Below, in pieces: positions 15,705-23,382 of a stretch of DNA of 33,735 nt. The stretch is from Rhizonema sp. PD37. GTDB lineage: Bacteria; Cyanobacteriota; Cyanobacteriia; Cyanobacteriales; Nostocaceae. Every line of letters starts with the position of its first letter. Positions within the stretch are counted from its first letter, which is position 1. The notes under the pieces are model-generated. The model had not been told where the DNA came from. It did not search any database and saw nothing but the letters and a program-made list of their open reading frames with translations. Position numbers and translations under genes: made by a program. The stretch lies in the NCBI GenBank assembly GCA_029379215.1, contig JAQYWO010000062.1, forward strand, positions 1 through 33,735, given 5' to 3'.

Positions 15705-16226
15705 ATGAAAGTGATTTCTTGGGTGAAAAATCTACGTGTGCGTCAGATACTGACAGTATTTCTTGTTGGATTGACTGTTTTCGTTATGCAAGCTTTTGGT
15801 GGTAATGCACTACAAGCACAAGCAGATGACACTGTACAAAGCTCACAAGGTGTCTATTACAAGGGAACACCAGATGGAGGTGAAGTTAGATCAGATAATA
15901 CAAACAATGAACTATTTGAGAAAACCAAAGCAAATTTGAAATCAACGGCAGATTCTGTTAAAGAAAACTTGAAGACTGATAAATTGAAAACACCAGAAGC
16001 GACTCATTACAAAGCAGAACCTGGTAAAGTTAGTCTGAATAACGAAAATACGCCAGTGGAAGAAGCAAAAAATGGTCTAGAAAAGCTGGCTGAAACGATC
16101 ACAGAAAAACTCAATCTTAACGAGGAAACCCCTCGCAGTACAAAAGAGTTTTTACACGAAACAGAAAAAAACGTTGAAAAAACGGTTGAGCCTGTAACAG
16201 GAACCAGAAAAGGATATTACAACTAG
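15705..16226 (+). CDS. Secreted amphipathic-repeat protein, hypothetical
   Basis: A 173-residue protein with a Sec-type signal (hydrophobic 14-31, cleavage probably after an Ala in NALQAQA, about residue 40). The mature part is charged, Lys/Glu/Asn/Thr-rich and predicted helical, like LEA-type or apolipoprotein-like sequences. It carries an internal duplication: YYKGTPDGGEV...FEKTKANLKSTADSVKENL and HYKAEPGKVSL...EEAKNGLEKLAETITEKL. The tail ends KGYYN. A very strong GGAGG lies eight bases before the ATG, suggesting high expression. It sits among stress-type genes. It was not recognised as a named family; a periplasmic protectant role is only a guess. Confidence 0.75.
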   Translation: MKVISWVKNLRVRQILTVFLVGLTVFVMQAFGGNALQAQADDTVQSSQGVYYKGTPDGGEVRSDNTNNELFEKTKANLKSTADSVKENLKTDKLKTPEATHYKAEPGKVSLNNENTPVEEAKNGLEKLAETITEKLNLNEETPRSTKEFLHETEKNVEKTVEPVTGTRKGYYN

Positions 16227-16236
16227 AAAGGGTGGA

Positions 16237-16277
16237 GAATGAGGAGTGAAAAATTTTAAAATTTTCACTCCTCATTC
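16237..16277 (+). terminator. Hairpin after the secreted repeat protein gene
   Basis: GAATGAGGAGTGAAAAATTTT (starting 16237) pairs with AAAATTTTCACTCCTCATTC (ending 16277) with one bulged A. It begins 11 bases after the stop codon. The stem is about 20 bp and contains the T-rich arm itself, a common cyanobacterial transcript-end structure. Confidence 0.55.
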
Positions 16278-16367
16278 TTAACTCCTAATAGTGAAGCTGC
16301 ACACTACTACTATATTTACCCCTCCTAACCTTCCCACAGCATTGGGTAAGCTAGGAGGTGGTGCAGT

Positions 16368-17105
16368 ATGTTCGTAATTACTCATAGTTTACTTGATAAA
16401 GCCAGCACCTCACGGCTACGGAAGTTTAAACATAAAATTATTTTGAATACAGACTTTATGCCGCTTAAACCAAACCAACGCACTAAGGTAGATGATACAG
16501 ACGATAATCTCTTTTATACATCGCCTCGGTTTGTTACACACGTAGACGAAGGTTTTATTCAACAGTTGACTGATTTATATCGTCAGCGTCTCAAACCCAA
16601 TACCCGCATCTTCGATATGATGAGTAGCTGGGTTTCTCACCTACCAGAAGAAATGCCGTTTGAGCATGTTGAGGGACATGGACTTAATGATCTGGAACTG
16701 GCACGCAATCCCCGTTTGAATCATTATTTCGTGCAAAACCTCAACACAAATCTTCAGTTACCTCTTTTGGATGAAGATTTTGATGCCGTTCTCAACTGCG
16801 TTTCTGTACAGTATTTACAATATCCAGAAGCAATATTTTCCGAAATTCACCGTATACTCAAACCGGGTGGCATCGCTATCTTCAGTTTTTCTCACAGAAT
16901 GTTTTCTCAAAAGGCGATTAGTGCTTGGCGAGAGGGATCGGAAGCGCGGAGAGTTGAATTAGTCAAAAGTTACTTCTCTTGTGTACCTGGATTTAGTACC
17001 CCGGAAACGATCGCTTGTAAATCAACTGCTCCCAATTTCTTGCAATGGCTAGGTGCAGCTGGAGGAGATCCATTTTATGCTGTTATAGCTTACCGTAGTG
17101 AATGA
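16368..17105 (+). CDS. SAM-dependent methyltransferase-like protein with atypical motif I
   Basis: A 245-residue protein of methyltransferase type 11 style. The core runs from MPLKPNQRTKVDDTDDNLFY onward and includes DEDFDAVLNCVSVQYLQYPE (motif II/III) and the post-III EIHRILKPGGIAIFSFSHRMF. Motif I reads RIFDMMSSWVSHLPEE instead of the glycine-rich GxGxG, so cofactor binding may be altered. Two starts compete: the ATG at 16368 follows an excellent AGGAGGT eight bases upstream, whereas the ATG at 16458 matches where relatives seem to begin but lacks a ribosome site. The longer form adds 30 basic residues. I give the longer form because of the ribosome site. Substrate unknown. Confidence 0.78.
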   Translation: MFVITHSLLDKASTSRLRKFKHKIILNTDFMPLKPNQRTKVDDTDDNLFYTSPRFVTHVDEGFIQQLTDLYRQRLKPNTRIFDMMSSWVSHLPEEMPFEHVEGHGLNDLELARNPRLNHYFVQNLNTNLQLPLLDEDFDAVLNCVSVQYLQYPEAIFSEIHRILKPGGIAIFSFSHRMFSQKAISAWREGSEARRVELVKSYFSCVPGFSTPETIACKSTAPNFLQWLGAAGGDPFYAVIAYRSE

Positions 17106-17106
17106 G

Positions 17107-17173
17107 GAGTTAAGAGTAGGGTAGATCCTGTAGGAGTCACTCCTTAGTTTCGATGATTTCTCACTCTTAACTC
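17107..17173 (+). terminator. Nested hairpins after the methyltransferase gene
   Basis: GAGTTAAGAGT (17107-17117) pairs with ACTCTTAACTC (17163-17173), and between them AGGAGT-C-ACTCCT (17132-17144) forms a second small hairpin. They start at the stop codon and end 40 bases before the next gene. Confidence 0.4.
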
Positions 17174-17212
17174 GATAATTCAACAGTCTTCTAGCATAAG
17201 GAGGAGCCTGAC

Positions 17213-17749
17213 ATGATTTTTACCCGTTTCCGTAAGATTTTCCCGACTTTATTGTTATGTTTGTTACTCTTTACGACTGCCTGTTCTCCGAAAACTCCAG
17301 GACGGTTTGATCAAGCGCAACAGCAAAGCACTCAGCAAAAAAGTGGTCAAGCAGTTGCTCGTGACGCAACTCAAGGTAGTGAGTTCAACAAATTCTTCCC
17401 AAAACCTCAGGATGGGGTCGAGCGCGTTTATACTCAGGAGAAGAAGGGTTTTGCTGAAGCCAAGTTGAAAAAAGCTGGCACAGACTTAGCGGTTATTTCA
17501 ATTAATGATACACAAGCAGTTAAAGGCCCCAGCAATCCAGCAACAAAATTTCAAGCCAGTACTCAGACAATAGCCGGATATCCATCTGTCACCCAAGGCG
17601 CTAACGGTACTGCTCTTTTAGTTGGGAATCGCTATCAAGTAAAAGTGCAATCTCGTAATCCGTCATTCACAGCTAGCGATCGCCAAGCTTGGTTGGAGAA
17701 GTTTAACCTTAGTGGTTTATCGCAACTCGCAAAAATAGCGGAGAAATAA
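17213..17749 (+). CDS. Lipoprotein, hypothetical
   Basis: A 178-residue envelope lipoprotein. A basic N-terminus and hydrophobic segment (residues 9-23) end in FTTAC, with Cys24 as the lipidation site. After a Gln/Ser/Thr-rich linker the mature domain reads FNKFFPKPQDGVERVYTQEKKGFAEAKLKKAG, then alternating beta segments (DLAVISINDT, RYQVKVQSRNP) and a C-terminal helix. The FPKPQDGVERVYTQEKKGFAEAKL block looks like a conserved family feature in cyanobacteria, but I cannot name it. The AAGGAGGAG ribosome site is strong. Same strand and cluster as the preceding methyltransferase. Confidence 0.78.
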   Translation: MIFTRFRKIFPTLLLCLLLFTTACSPKTPGRFDQAQQQSTQQKSGQAVARDATQGSEFNKFFPKPQDGVERVYTQEKKGFAEAKLKKAGTDLAVISINDTQAVKGPSNPATKFQASTQTIAGYPSVTQGANGTALLVGNRYQVKVQSRNPSFTASDRQAWLEKFNLSGLSQLAKIAEK

Positions 17750-17967
17750 CAGTAACGTTCAGCCGTCAGCTAGCAGCTATCAGTATGCATGAATCAGAAC
17801 TACAGTCATATGATCTTTTTCTACACACTTTGTGAGCATAGCTGATTGATTACTGCTGATTGCTAAATACTTACTCGTTTATCTGTTCAATGGTTGCGGT
17901 AAAGACGTACTATGGTGCGTCTTTTTGGAATGAATCGATTTAACCTAAGAAGTATTAGGAGATTATT

Positions 17968-18855
17968 GTGAGCAAATCAATTTTCGAGTTGGTGGATGAA
18001 CTACCGACCAATAACTTGACTGTTTCTGCATTGCGATCGCTCGATTTTATCGCTCCTGGCGAGTGGCAAAACGTGGTTGGCTTTGTGAACACAATTAAAG
18101 TCGTAACTGGCGAAACTGACGAAGATTTCATTCAGCAAATTGGCGACAGAGCAGTTTATCTCTACAATGATCGTTCTCAGGGATATCAAAGAGCCATGTG
18201 GCTTTATCAAACAGTTGATAGTACAGATAAAGCACTGGGGGCAGCGGCTTTAGCTAATAAAGTGGGAGAGAAAATTCCTCTTTTAGGTTTTTTAAATAAG
18301 GTAACTCCTAAAGCCGAGAAAGCACAAACCATTGACTTATGCCTGAAACTAGTCGCTGAGTTAGTCGCCTTCTGCCAAATTAACGGTATTCCCGGAGACA
18401 GCATTGGGGATTTTGTTGGAGCTTTAGGTGAATATAGCGGCGAGTCTTTCATACGTATGGCAGCACTAGTTAGCTTTGATGGTTTGATCCCTTTAGGTTC
18501 GGGATTTATCGACAAAGCTTTATCTTGGATTAGTCAGACAACTCCGCAAGAGTTAGAAAAAAACTCAACCTTCCAGAATATCAGAAACGACATTCCTGGT
18601 CAAGATTCTGGCAGTAAACTGAATTTTATTGGCGAAAGCTTTAACTCAGTAACAGGCTGGATGGGTAGCCTTGTTTCCTCCAAAGATTTAAATCCACAAA
18701 AAGTTGCAAATAACTTGCAAAATGTTGTGGATTTTGCCGGTGACAAGCTGGATTACCTTGCAGCGCTTTTGGATGTATCCACAAATTACTATGAACATAC
18801 AGGCACGCAGACTTTGGCACGTCGTTTAATCGAACGAGCTGTAGCTGAAATTTAG
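17968..18855 (+). CDS. Helical cytoplasmic protein of unknown function
   Basis: A 295-residue protein without signal peptide, predicted mostly helical. The opening SIFELVDELPTNNLTVSALRSLDFIAPGEW and the middle GDSIGDFVGALGEYSGESFIRMAALVSFDGLIPLG suggest a compact conserved fold, but no domain is recognised. The first codon is GTG, supported by TAGGAGATTATT just upstream. A HIP1 site lies near 18035. It is the last gene of the plus-strand run that starts with the DJ-1 fusion. It converges on the minus-strand gene ending at 19006, with a strong hairpin between. Confidence 0.7.
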   Translation: MSKSIFELVDELPTNNLTVSALRSLDFIAPGEWQNVVGFVNTIKVVTGETDEDFIQQIGDRAVYLYNDRSQGYQRAMWLYQTVDSTDKALGAAALANKVGEKIPLLGFLNKVTPKAEKAQTIDLCLKLVAELVAFCQINGIPGDSIGDFVGALGEYSGESFIRMAALVSFDGLIPLGSGFIDKALSWISQTTPQELEKNSTFQNIRNDIPGQDSGSKLNFIGESFNSVTGWMGSLVSSKDLNPQKVANNLQNVVDFAGDKLDYLAALLDVSTNYYEHTGTQTLARRLIERAVAEI

Positions 18856-18927
18856 CTTGCAAAGGTAAGATAAGCATTTAGCACTTAGCTCTCAGCTACG
18901 AATGAAATAGACATCTCTATAAATGAT

Positions 18928-18955
18928 GTAGGGGCGAAGGGCTGTTCGCCCCTAC
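18928..18955. terminator. GTAGGGGCGAA hairpin between convergent genes
   Basis: GTAGGGGCGAA (18928-18938) and TTCGCCCCTAC (18945-18955) form a perfect 11-bp GC-rich stem with a 6-base loop. This is a common repeat in cyanobacterial intergenic DNA; a variant with a long interior occurs at 20737-20804. Its place between convergent genes fits a two-way transcript end. Confidence 0.55.
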
Positions 18956-19005
18956 CAAATATGTCTGTTTTTCTCTTTCGATGAAGGCACGGCAATACCA
19001 TACAT

Positions 19006-19767
19006 TTATCTCGATAAATTGAGATTCGCTACAATCGCTGATAAGTGCGGTTCAAAACTTTGAAAACTTTCAAGCGTCTCAAACTTACCTGTTCCTTGGG
19101 TTGAGTCAAAAGCAGTGGTAATTACATAAAGAGCAGTACCGTCGAAGGCGACATAGCCTGTATGTTTTTCTTTGATTTCATCTTGTTGCTTTTCCTCAAA
19201 TCCGTAATGCATTCCCCGAAGTTTACCAACAAGTGCATTTTGTGGGGGTTGTGGTGAGAAACTAACGTTATCACCAAAGGTAACTTGACTATCTTTAGAT
19301 AAAACCATGTAACGATCTGTAATCCAAGCTTTTAGTGCTGTAGATATTTGAGATTGGTACTTCTGATTTTGGTAGTCTTGGTTTGCATCTAATGGGATGC
19401 CAGCAGATTTTAGCATTTTTTGAAAATCTGCTTGCTGTCCAAGCGGGTACACTCCCATTTCCACTGTACCCAAAAGTTTTCCTTTAGAGGAGATGCACAA
19501 TAGGGAGCCATTTTCTTTGCAAGCCGCAACCTGCCACTCAGGAGGTGCAACAGTTTTGCCAAGTATACTCTTCCAGACATTGCCCTCACTCAAATGAGAG
19601 TTTGTCGAGGCAGTCATGGAAACCTGTGTTCGATTAGCGTTACTTTGTATAACTGGCTGATGCTGCACGTTACTGAAGAAAGAAAAGTGAGGGAAAGCAA
19701 ATTTTACTACCGGAGGAGCTAATGCCAGCAGTATCATACCAAGTAAAACATGATAAAGGCGCAACAT
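19006..19767 (-). CDS. Membrane-anchored or secreted protein, hypothetical
   Basis: A 253-residue protein when started at the ATG at 19767, where AGGAAAA stands directly upstream; the frame stays open to a GTG at 19842, but that has no ribosome site. A hydrophobic segment (about residues 4-24, LYHVLLGMILLALAPPVVKFAF) is a signal or anchor. The mature part has PPEWQVAACKENGSLLCISSKGKLLGTVEMGVYPLG, with two Cys that may pair, then a mixed alpha/beta domain and GYVAFDGTALYVITTAFD near the end. No family is recognised. It stands alone, convergent with the preceding gene and followed upstream by a long gap. Confidence 0.7.
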   Translation of the reverse strand: MLRLYHVLLGMILLALAPPVVKFAFPHFSFFSNVQHQPVIQSNANRTQVSMTASTNSHLSEGNVWKSILGKTVAPPEWQVAACKENGSLLCISSKGKLLGTVEMGVYPLGQQADFQKMLKSAGIPLDANQDYQNQKYQSQISTALKAWITDRYMVLSKDSQVTFGDNVSFSPQPPQNALVGKLRGMHYGFEEKQQDEIKEKHTGYVAFDGTALYVITTAFDSTQGTGKFETLESFQSFEPHLSAIVANLNLSR

Positions 19768-20675
19768 TTTTCCTGAGATTTTCCGTACTTTTAAGACTGC
19801 GGAGTGACTAAGATTGAACTTAGAACTCACAACCTCTCTCACGGGTGTATGAGTGAATCAAAAAGATTGTAACTCACAGATCAGATTTGCATGGTGATTT
19901 AATTAACCTCTAGATCGAAGCTTTTTTGATTTAGCAATAGAATAAAGTAGCCCTTAACATTAAATAATGTGACTACGAATACAAATTACTCACGCTCTCC
20001 CTTAAAAGTAATTTTTCCCTACACCTGTATTATCCGGTAAGTCATAAGTCTCCAGAACTACTTCGGTGATATTGTCAATCGTCTAATTTCGCTCTAAAAA
20101 ATTGGTGGCAATATTTGCTGGATTTGGGTTAAAGCTCATTTGACACTAGGAAAAACCTCTAGCTTGTTGATAATAAAAGCCAGAGGGTTGTTCTCGCCCA
20201 TACTTTTACCGAATAAGTTACGGGGAAGTGGAAGCAGAGAAAGAGATTTAGTTGCGTCAGCAGACTACTTGTGGTCTGTCAAGCTTAAAATTGTATGTAA
20301 CTATATTTCGTAAGTATTTCCCAGTAAAGCTTTCAAAAGTTATCTACGCACAAAATTAAAACTGACAACCCAAAAATGATGGATGTAGACTGACGCAAAG
20401 ACGCGGAGAAAAATCAATCCGGCAAAATAATCTTGACAGACTATTACTCAACTCTGATGATTATACGGTATTATACTTAATTAGCTGTATAAAATAAAAG
20501 CAAAACAAAAAATGCATAAAGTTATACTAAGATATGTTAAGAAATATTATTGAAGGTGACCATCTAAAACACTGTACTAATAAGATCATCTAAACAGAAA
20601 TAATTACCAACTTTAATTTCGTGAACAAGATAATAGGACTTACTCACTATACAAATTGAATATCTTGTGTATTAA

Positions 20676-20718
20676 CGTTAAATCTGTCGGGGGAAACTTC
20701 CCCCGACGAGTTTAACGG
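20676..20718. repeat. GTCGGGGGAA hairpin repeat
   Basis: GTCGGGGGAA (20686-20695) and TTCCCCCGAC (20698-20707) form a tight 10-bp stem with two unpaired bases, flanked by CGTTAAA (20676) and TTTAACG (ending 20718), which pair again. The design is the same as the hairpin within the MITE at 6399-6438. Confidence 0.65.
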
Positions 20719-20736
20719 ATAATGCTCGTTTCTGAC

Positions 20737-20804
20737 TTGTAGGGGCTTTCCCGTCCACTTAGCGTCTCCGCTACTGAGAAGGGTACGGCTGTTCGCCCCT
20801 ACAA
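20737..20804. repeat. TTGTAGGGGC palindromic repeat
   Basis: TTGTAGGGGC (20737-20746) pairs with GCCCCTACAA (20795-20804). The ends belong to the same repeat type as 18928-18955, with a longer interior carrying CGTCTCCGCTACTG. Confidence 0.55.
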
Positions 20805-21117
20805 CTCGGAAAAGCTCTCCTACGTGGAAAAATCAAAAGTTGAGGCGCTAAAAATGCTCTGAGCTTATCAGACGATTTATGTCAATGCTTAAGTTCTGGA
20901 TCAATTAAAGTTCTGAGCATATATGTTGCAGCTGTCTCGCGTGAAGACTGTCCTTAGTTCTTCTGTAACTACTATTAGTAGTCCAAAGTCATCTTCAATA
21001 GTTGACAGTTTACTATTGGTAAAAAAAATCTTCTTAAGAATATCTTATAGAGGAAAACAAAAAAATGTGCATTCCAATGTTATCCACTTTACTTTATAGG
21101 CTTTCGGAGGTTAAAAA

Positions 21118-22665
21118 ATGAGCTTGCCACCGCCACTACCGGATAATGAGATAGGTAGGCTTGATGCACTTCATCAATATCAAATTCTTGATACTCCTTC
21201 AGAAAAAGTATTTGACGATTTCACTTTCTTGGCGGCACAAATTTGCCACACCCCAATTGCCCTTATTAGTCTGATCGATGGGAACCGACAGTGGTTCAAA
21301 TCGAAAGTGGGCTTGACAGTGGCAGAAACCAGCCGAGATTTAGCGTTTTGTGCTTATACAATTTTGCAATCACAACCGCTGCTTGTGAGCAATGCATTAG
21401 AAGATCCGAGATTTTCTACAAATTCTTTGGTAACTTCTGATCCTCACATTCGGTTTTACGCTGGCGCACCTCTAATAACACCTGAGGGATTTGAGATTGG
21501 AACGCTCTGCGTGATTGATACGGTGCCGCGAGAACTGACTTTGGAACAAGTGGAGTCCTTAAATGTATTAAGCAGTCAAGTTATGGCTCAGTTTGAGTTG
21601 CGGCGTAATGTCATGATTATGTCCCGCAGTATCCTTCAGCGTCAGCAGGCTGCTGCCAAACTTCGCCGCCAGCAAGAATTTGTCGAAATTTTTTATTACC
21701 GGGGAGTGGAAAAAGCTCGAAAAGGAGACTACAAGGCAGCGATCGCAGACTTTAACCAATTCCTACAGATTAATCCCAAAGGTTTTAAAGCTTACTATAA
21801 CCGAGGACTTGCCCGTCGCCACCTTGGAGACTTGAAGGGAGCAATAGCAGATTTTGATACATATCTGCGGTACAATCCTGAGGATGTCGAAGCTCGATAT
21901 GACCGAGGGCTTGTTCGATCTGAATTTGGAGACTATAAAGGAGCAATGGCAGATTACAGCTTTGCCATGCGTATTAGGCCGCATGATGCCGTTTTCGAAT
22001 CAGCACCAGTCTTTACTGAGCAAGTAGACAAAAAGCAAGATTTAGTTTTAAATTATACGGAAGTACTACAGATAAATCAAGAGAACACTGAAGTAAGTTT
22101 GACTGCGGTTGATGTTGAAGTTGAGTCAGAATATCAGTCAGAGCCAACTGTCAGTTACACAGATTACAATATAGGGTATCAGCCGGAAGCAGTTACTAGT
22201 TACACTGAGTCTGGGAAGATTAGTGTCAAAAATGCCGAAACTTATATCAGTCGAGGTGATACTCGTTCTCAATTGAGAGATTATGACGGAGCTATCGAAG
22301 ATTACACAGAATGTTTGCGCATGAACCCTAACAATGTCAAAGCTTACGTCAACCGAGGCTACGCTCGTTCTCAATTGAAAGATTATAACGGAGCCATCAG
22401 AGATTATACCGAATCCTTACGGCTTAATCCTAATGATTTAGAAGCTTATGTTAGCCGAGGTAATGCTCGCGGTAAGCTACAAGATTACACCGGAGCAATT
22501 GAAGATTATACTGAATACCTACGAGCCAATCCTACCAATGCTAAAATTTACATCAGTCGAGCTATTGCCCGTTCTAAACTAAAAGATTACAACGGCGCAA
22601 TGGAAGATTACAAAAGAGCACGGCAAGCTTCTACTTTCATGATAACAGCCACAAAGACGATGTGA
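21118..22665 (+). CDS. GAF domain protein with two TPR arrays
   Basis: A 515-residue cytoplasmic protein. Residues about 10-165 form a GAF domain of the type often found in histidine kinases and cyclases (EIGRLDALHQYQILDTPSEKVFDDF, RQWFKSKVGL, ETSRDLAFCAYTI, RFYAGAPLITPEGFEIGTLCVID). A coiled linker leads to three TPR units (about 193-292, YYRGVEKARKGDYKAAIADF pattern), a Val/Glu/Tyr-rich spacer (about 293-370) and four more TPRs (about 371-507). No kinase, cyclase or output domain is present, so it should be a sensor-scaffold that binds partners through the TPRs. It lacks an obvious chromophore-Cys motif. The CGGAGG ribosome site is strong. The HK-RR pair follows within 2 kb. Confidence 0.88.
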   Translation: MSLPPPLPDNEIGRLDALHQYQILDTPSEKVFDDFTFLAAQICHTPIALISLIDGNRQWFKSKVGLTVAETSRDLAFCAYTILQSQPLLVSNALEDPRFSTNSLVTSDPHIRFYAGAPLITPEGFEIGTLCVIDTVPRELTLEQVESLNVLSSQVMAQFELRRNVMIMSRSILQRQQAAAKLRRQQEFVEIFYYRGVEKARKGDYKAAIADFNQFLQINPKGFKAYYNRGLARRHLGDLKGAIADFDTYLRYNPEDVEARYDRGLVRSEFGDYKGAMADYSFAMRIRPHDAVFESAPVFTEQVDKKQDLVLNYTEVLQINQENTEVSLTAVDVEVESEYQSEPTVSYTDYNIGYQPEAVTSYTESGKISVKNAETYISRGDTRSQLRDYDGAIEDYTECLRMNPNNVKAYVNRGYARSQLKDYNGAIRDYTESLRLNPNDLEAYVSRGNARGKLQDYTGAIEDYTEYLRANPTNAKIYISRAIARSKLKDYNGAMEDYKRARQASTFMITATKTM

Positions 22666-22826
22666 CACCCTGCCGTGTTTTTCTTGATCGCTCCTCGCAC
22701 CGTGGGATCTTAAAAAAAATCTGGAAAGTTTGAAGGGCTATGGTCAAAAAGTGCTTTCGTTAGATATGAAGGGACTAGTTGGTAGCTCATAGCTAACAAC
22801 CAATAACTAACAATCCCAAGCAACTG

Positions 22827-23195
22827 ATGATGAATAAAAGCTTCCTTCCTCCAGATGATATGCCTCCAGTAAATGTAACACTACTTGATGAGTTACTACA
22901 GAGGCAATTAGCAGAAGCCATTGGCAAACGATTTTATCAAGCCTGTGGTCCTATTTCACGGGTTTTATTATCGAATTGTCACTGGTATTTCAAACCGAAT
23001 GCTAGCCCACTAACGCTGATGATTTTCTGCTATGACATAGAAAGTTACTGGCATATCGTCAATGTTACGAGCCAATTACTTAACAGGTTAAAACTATTTT
23101 CTCATAGTGCCAAAATTCGCCTTTTTCCCCCAACGGATAAAGGTGCGCCTTGGGAAATTGGATTAGAAGAAACATCAGATGATGAAGAATTGTAG
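22827..23195 (+). CDS. Small hypothetical protein
   Basis: A 122-residue soluble protein. The N-terminus reads MPPVNVTLLDELLQRQLAEAIGKRFYQACGPISRVL (helical), followed by an alpha/beta core (NCHWYFKPNASPLTLMIFCYD) and IRLFPPTDKGAPWEIGLEE before an acidic tail. No domain was recognised. The two adjacent ATGs leave the start uncertain by one codon; the ribosome site is weak. It lies between the GAF-TPR gene and the histidine kinase on the same strand. Confidence 0.6.
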   Translation: MMNKSFLPPDDMPPVNVTLLDELLQRQLAEAIGKRFYQACGPISRVLLSNCHWYFKPNASPLTLMIFCYDIESYWHIVNVTSQLLNRLKLFSHSAKIRLFPPTDKGAPWEIGLEETSDDEEL

Positions 23196-23344
23196 ATAAC
23201 CACGTTGTCAAGACATCCAACAGCTTCAATCCATAATCGCACTTTCCAATTATACGCCTGGAACTTGCCCAAAAGCATATTCTGGGCGTATTTGCTCATT
23301 CGTGTTTCATCCGCTCGATTTCTCTCATCAAAATCTAAAATCGG

Positions 23345-23350
23345 TATAAT
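23345..23350 (+). promoter_or_regulatory. Candidate -10 element upstream of the histidine kinase gene
   Basis: A perfect TATAAT stands 33 bases before the preferred ATG at 23383. No good TTGACA lies 16-18 bases further up, so it would need an activator. Confidence 0.3.
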
Positions 23351-23382
23351 CGTTGGTCTTTTGTTACAAAGGACTAATGATA

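Larger units (their letters stand above)
19768..21117. other. Gene-free region of about 1.3 kb with hairpin repeats
   Basis: No credible coding sequence. It is AT-rich (especially 20440-20660) with embedded palindromes at 20676-20718 and 20737-20804. A sequence like the MITE end AGGACTTAC appears near 20635. The strong ribosome site CGGAGG just before 21118 belongs to the next gene. Promoters for the two divergent genes must lie here, but none could be fixed. Confidence 0.55.
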
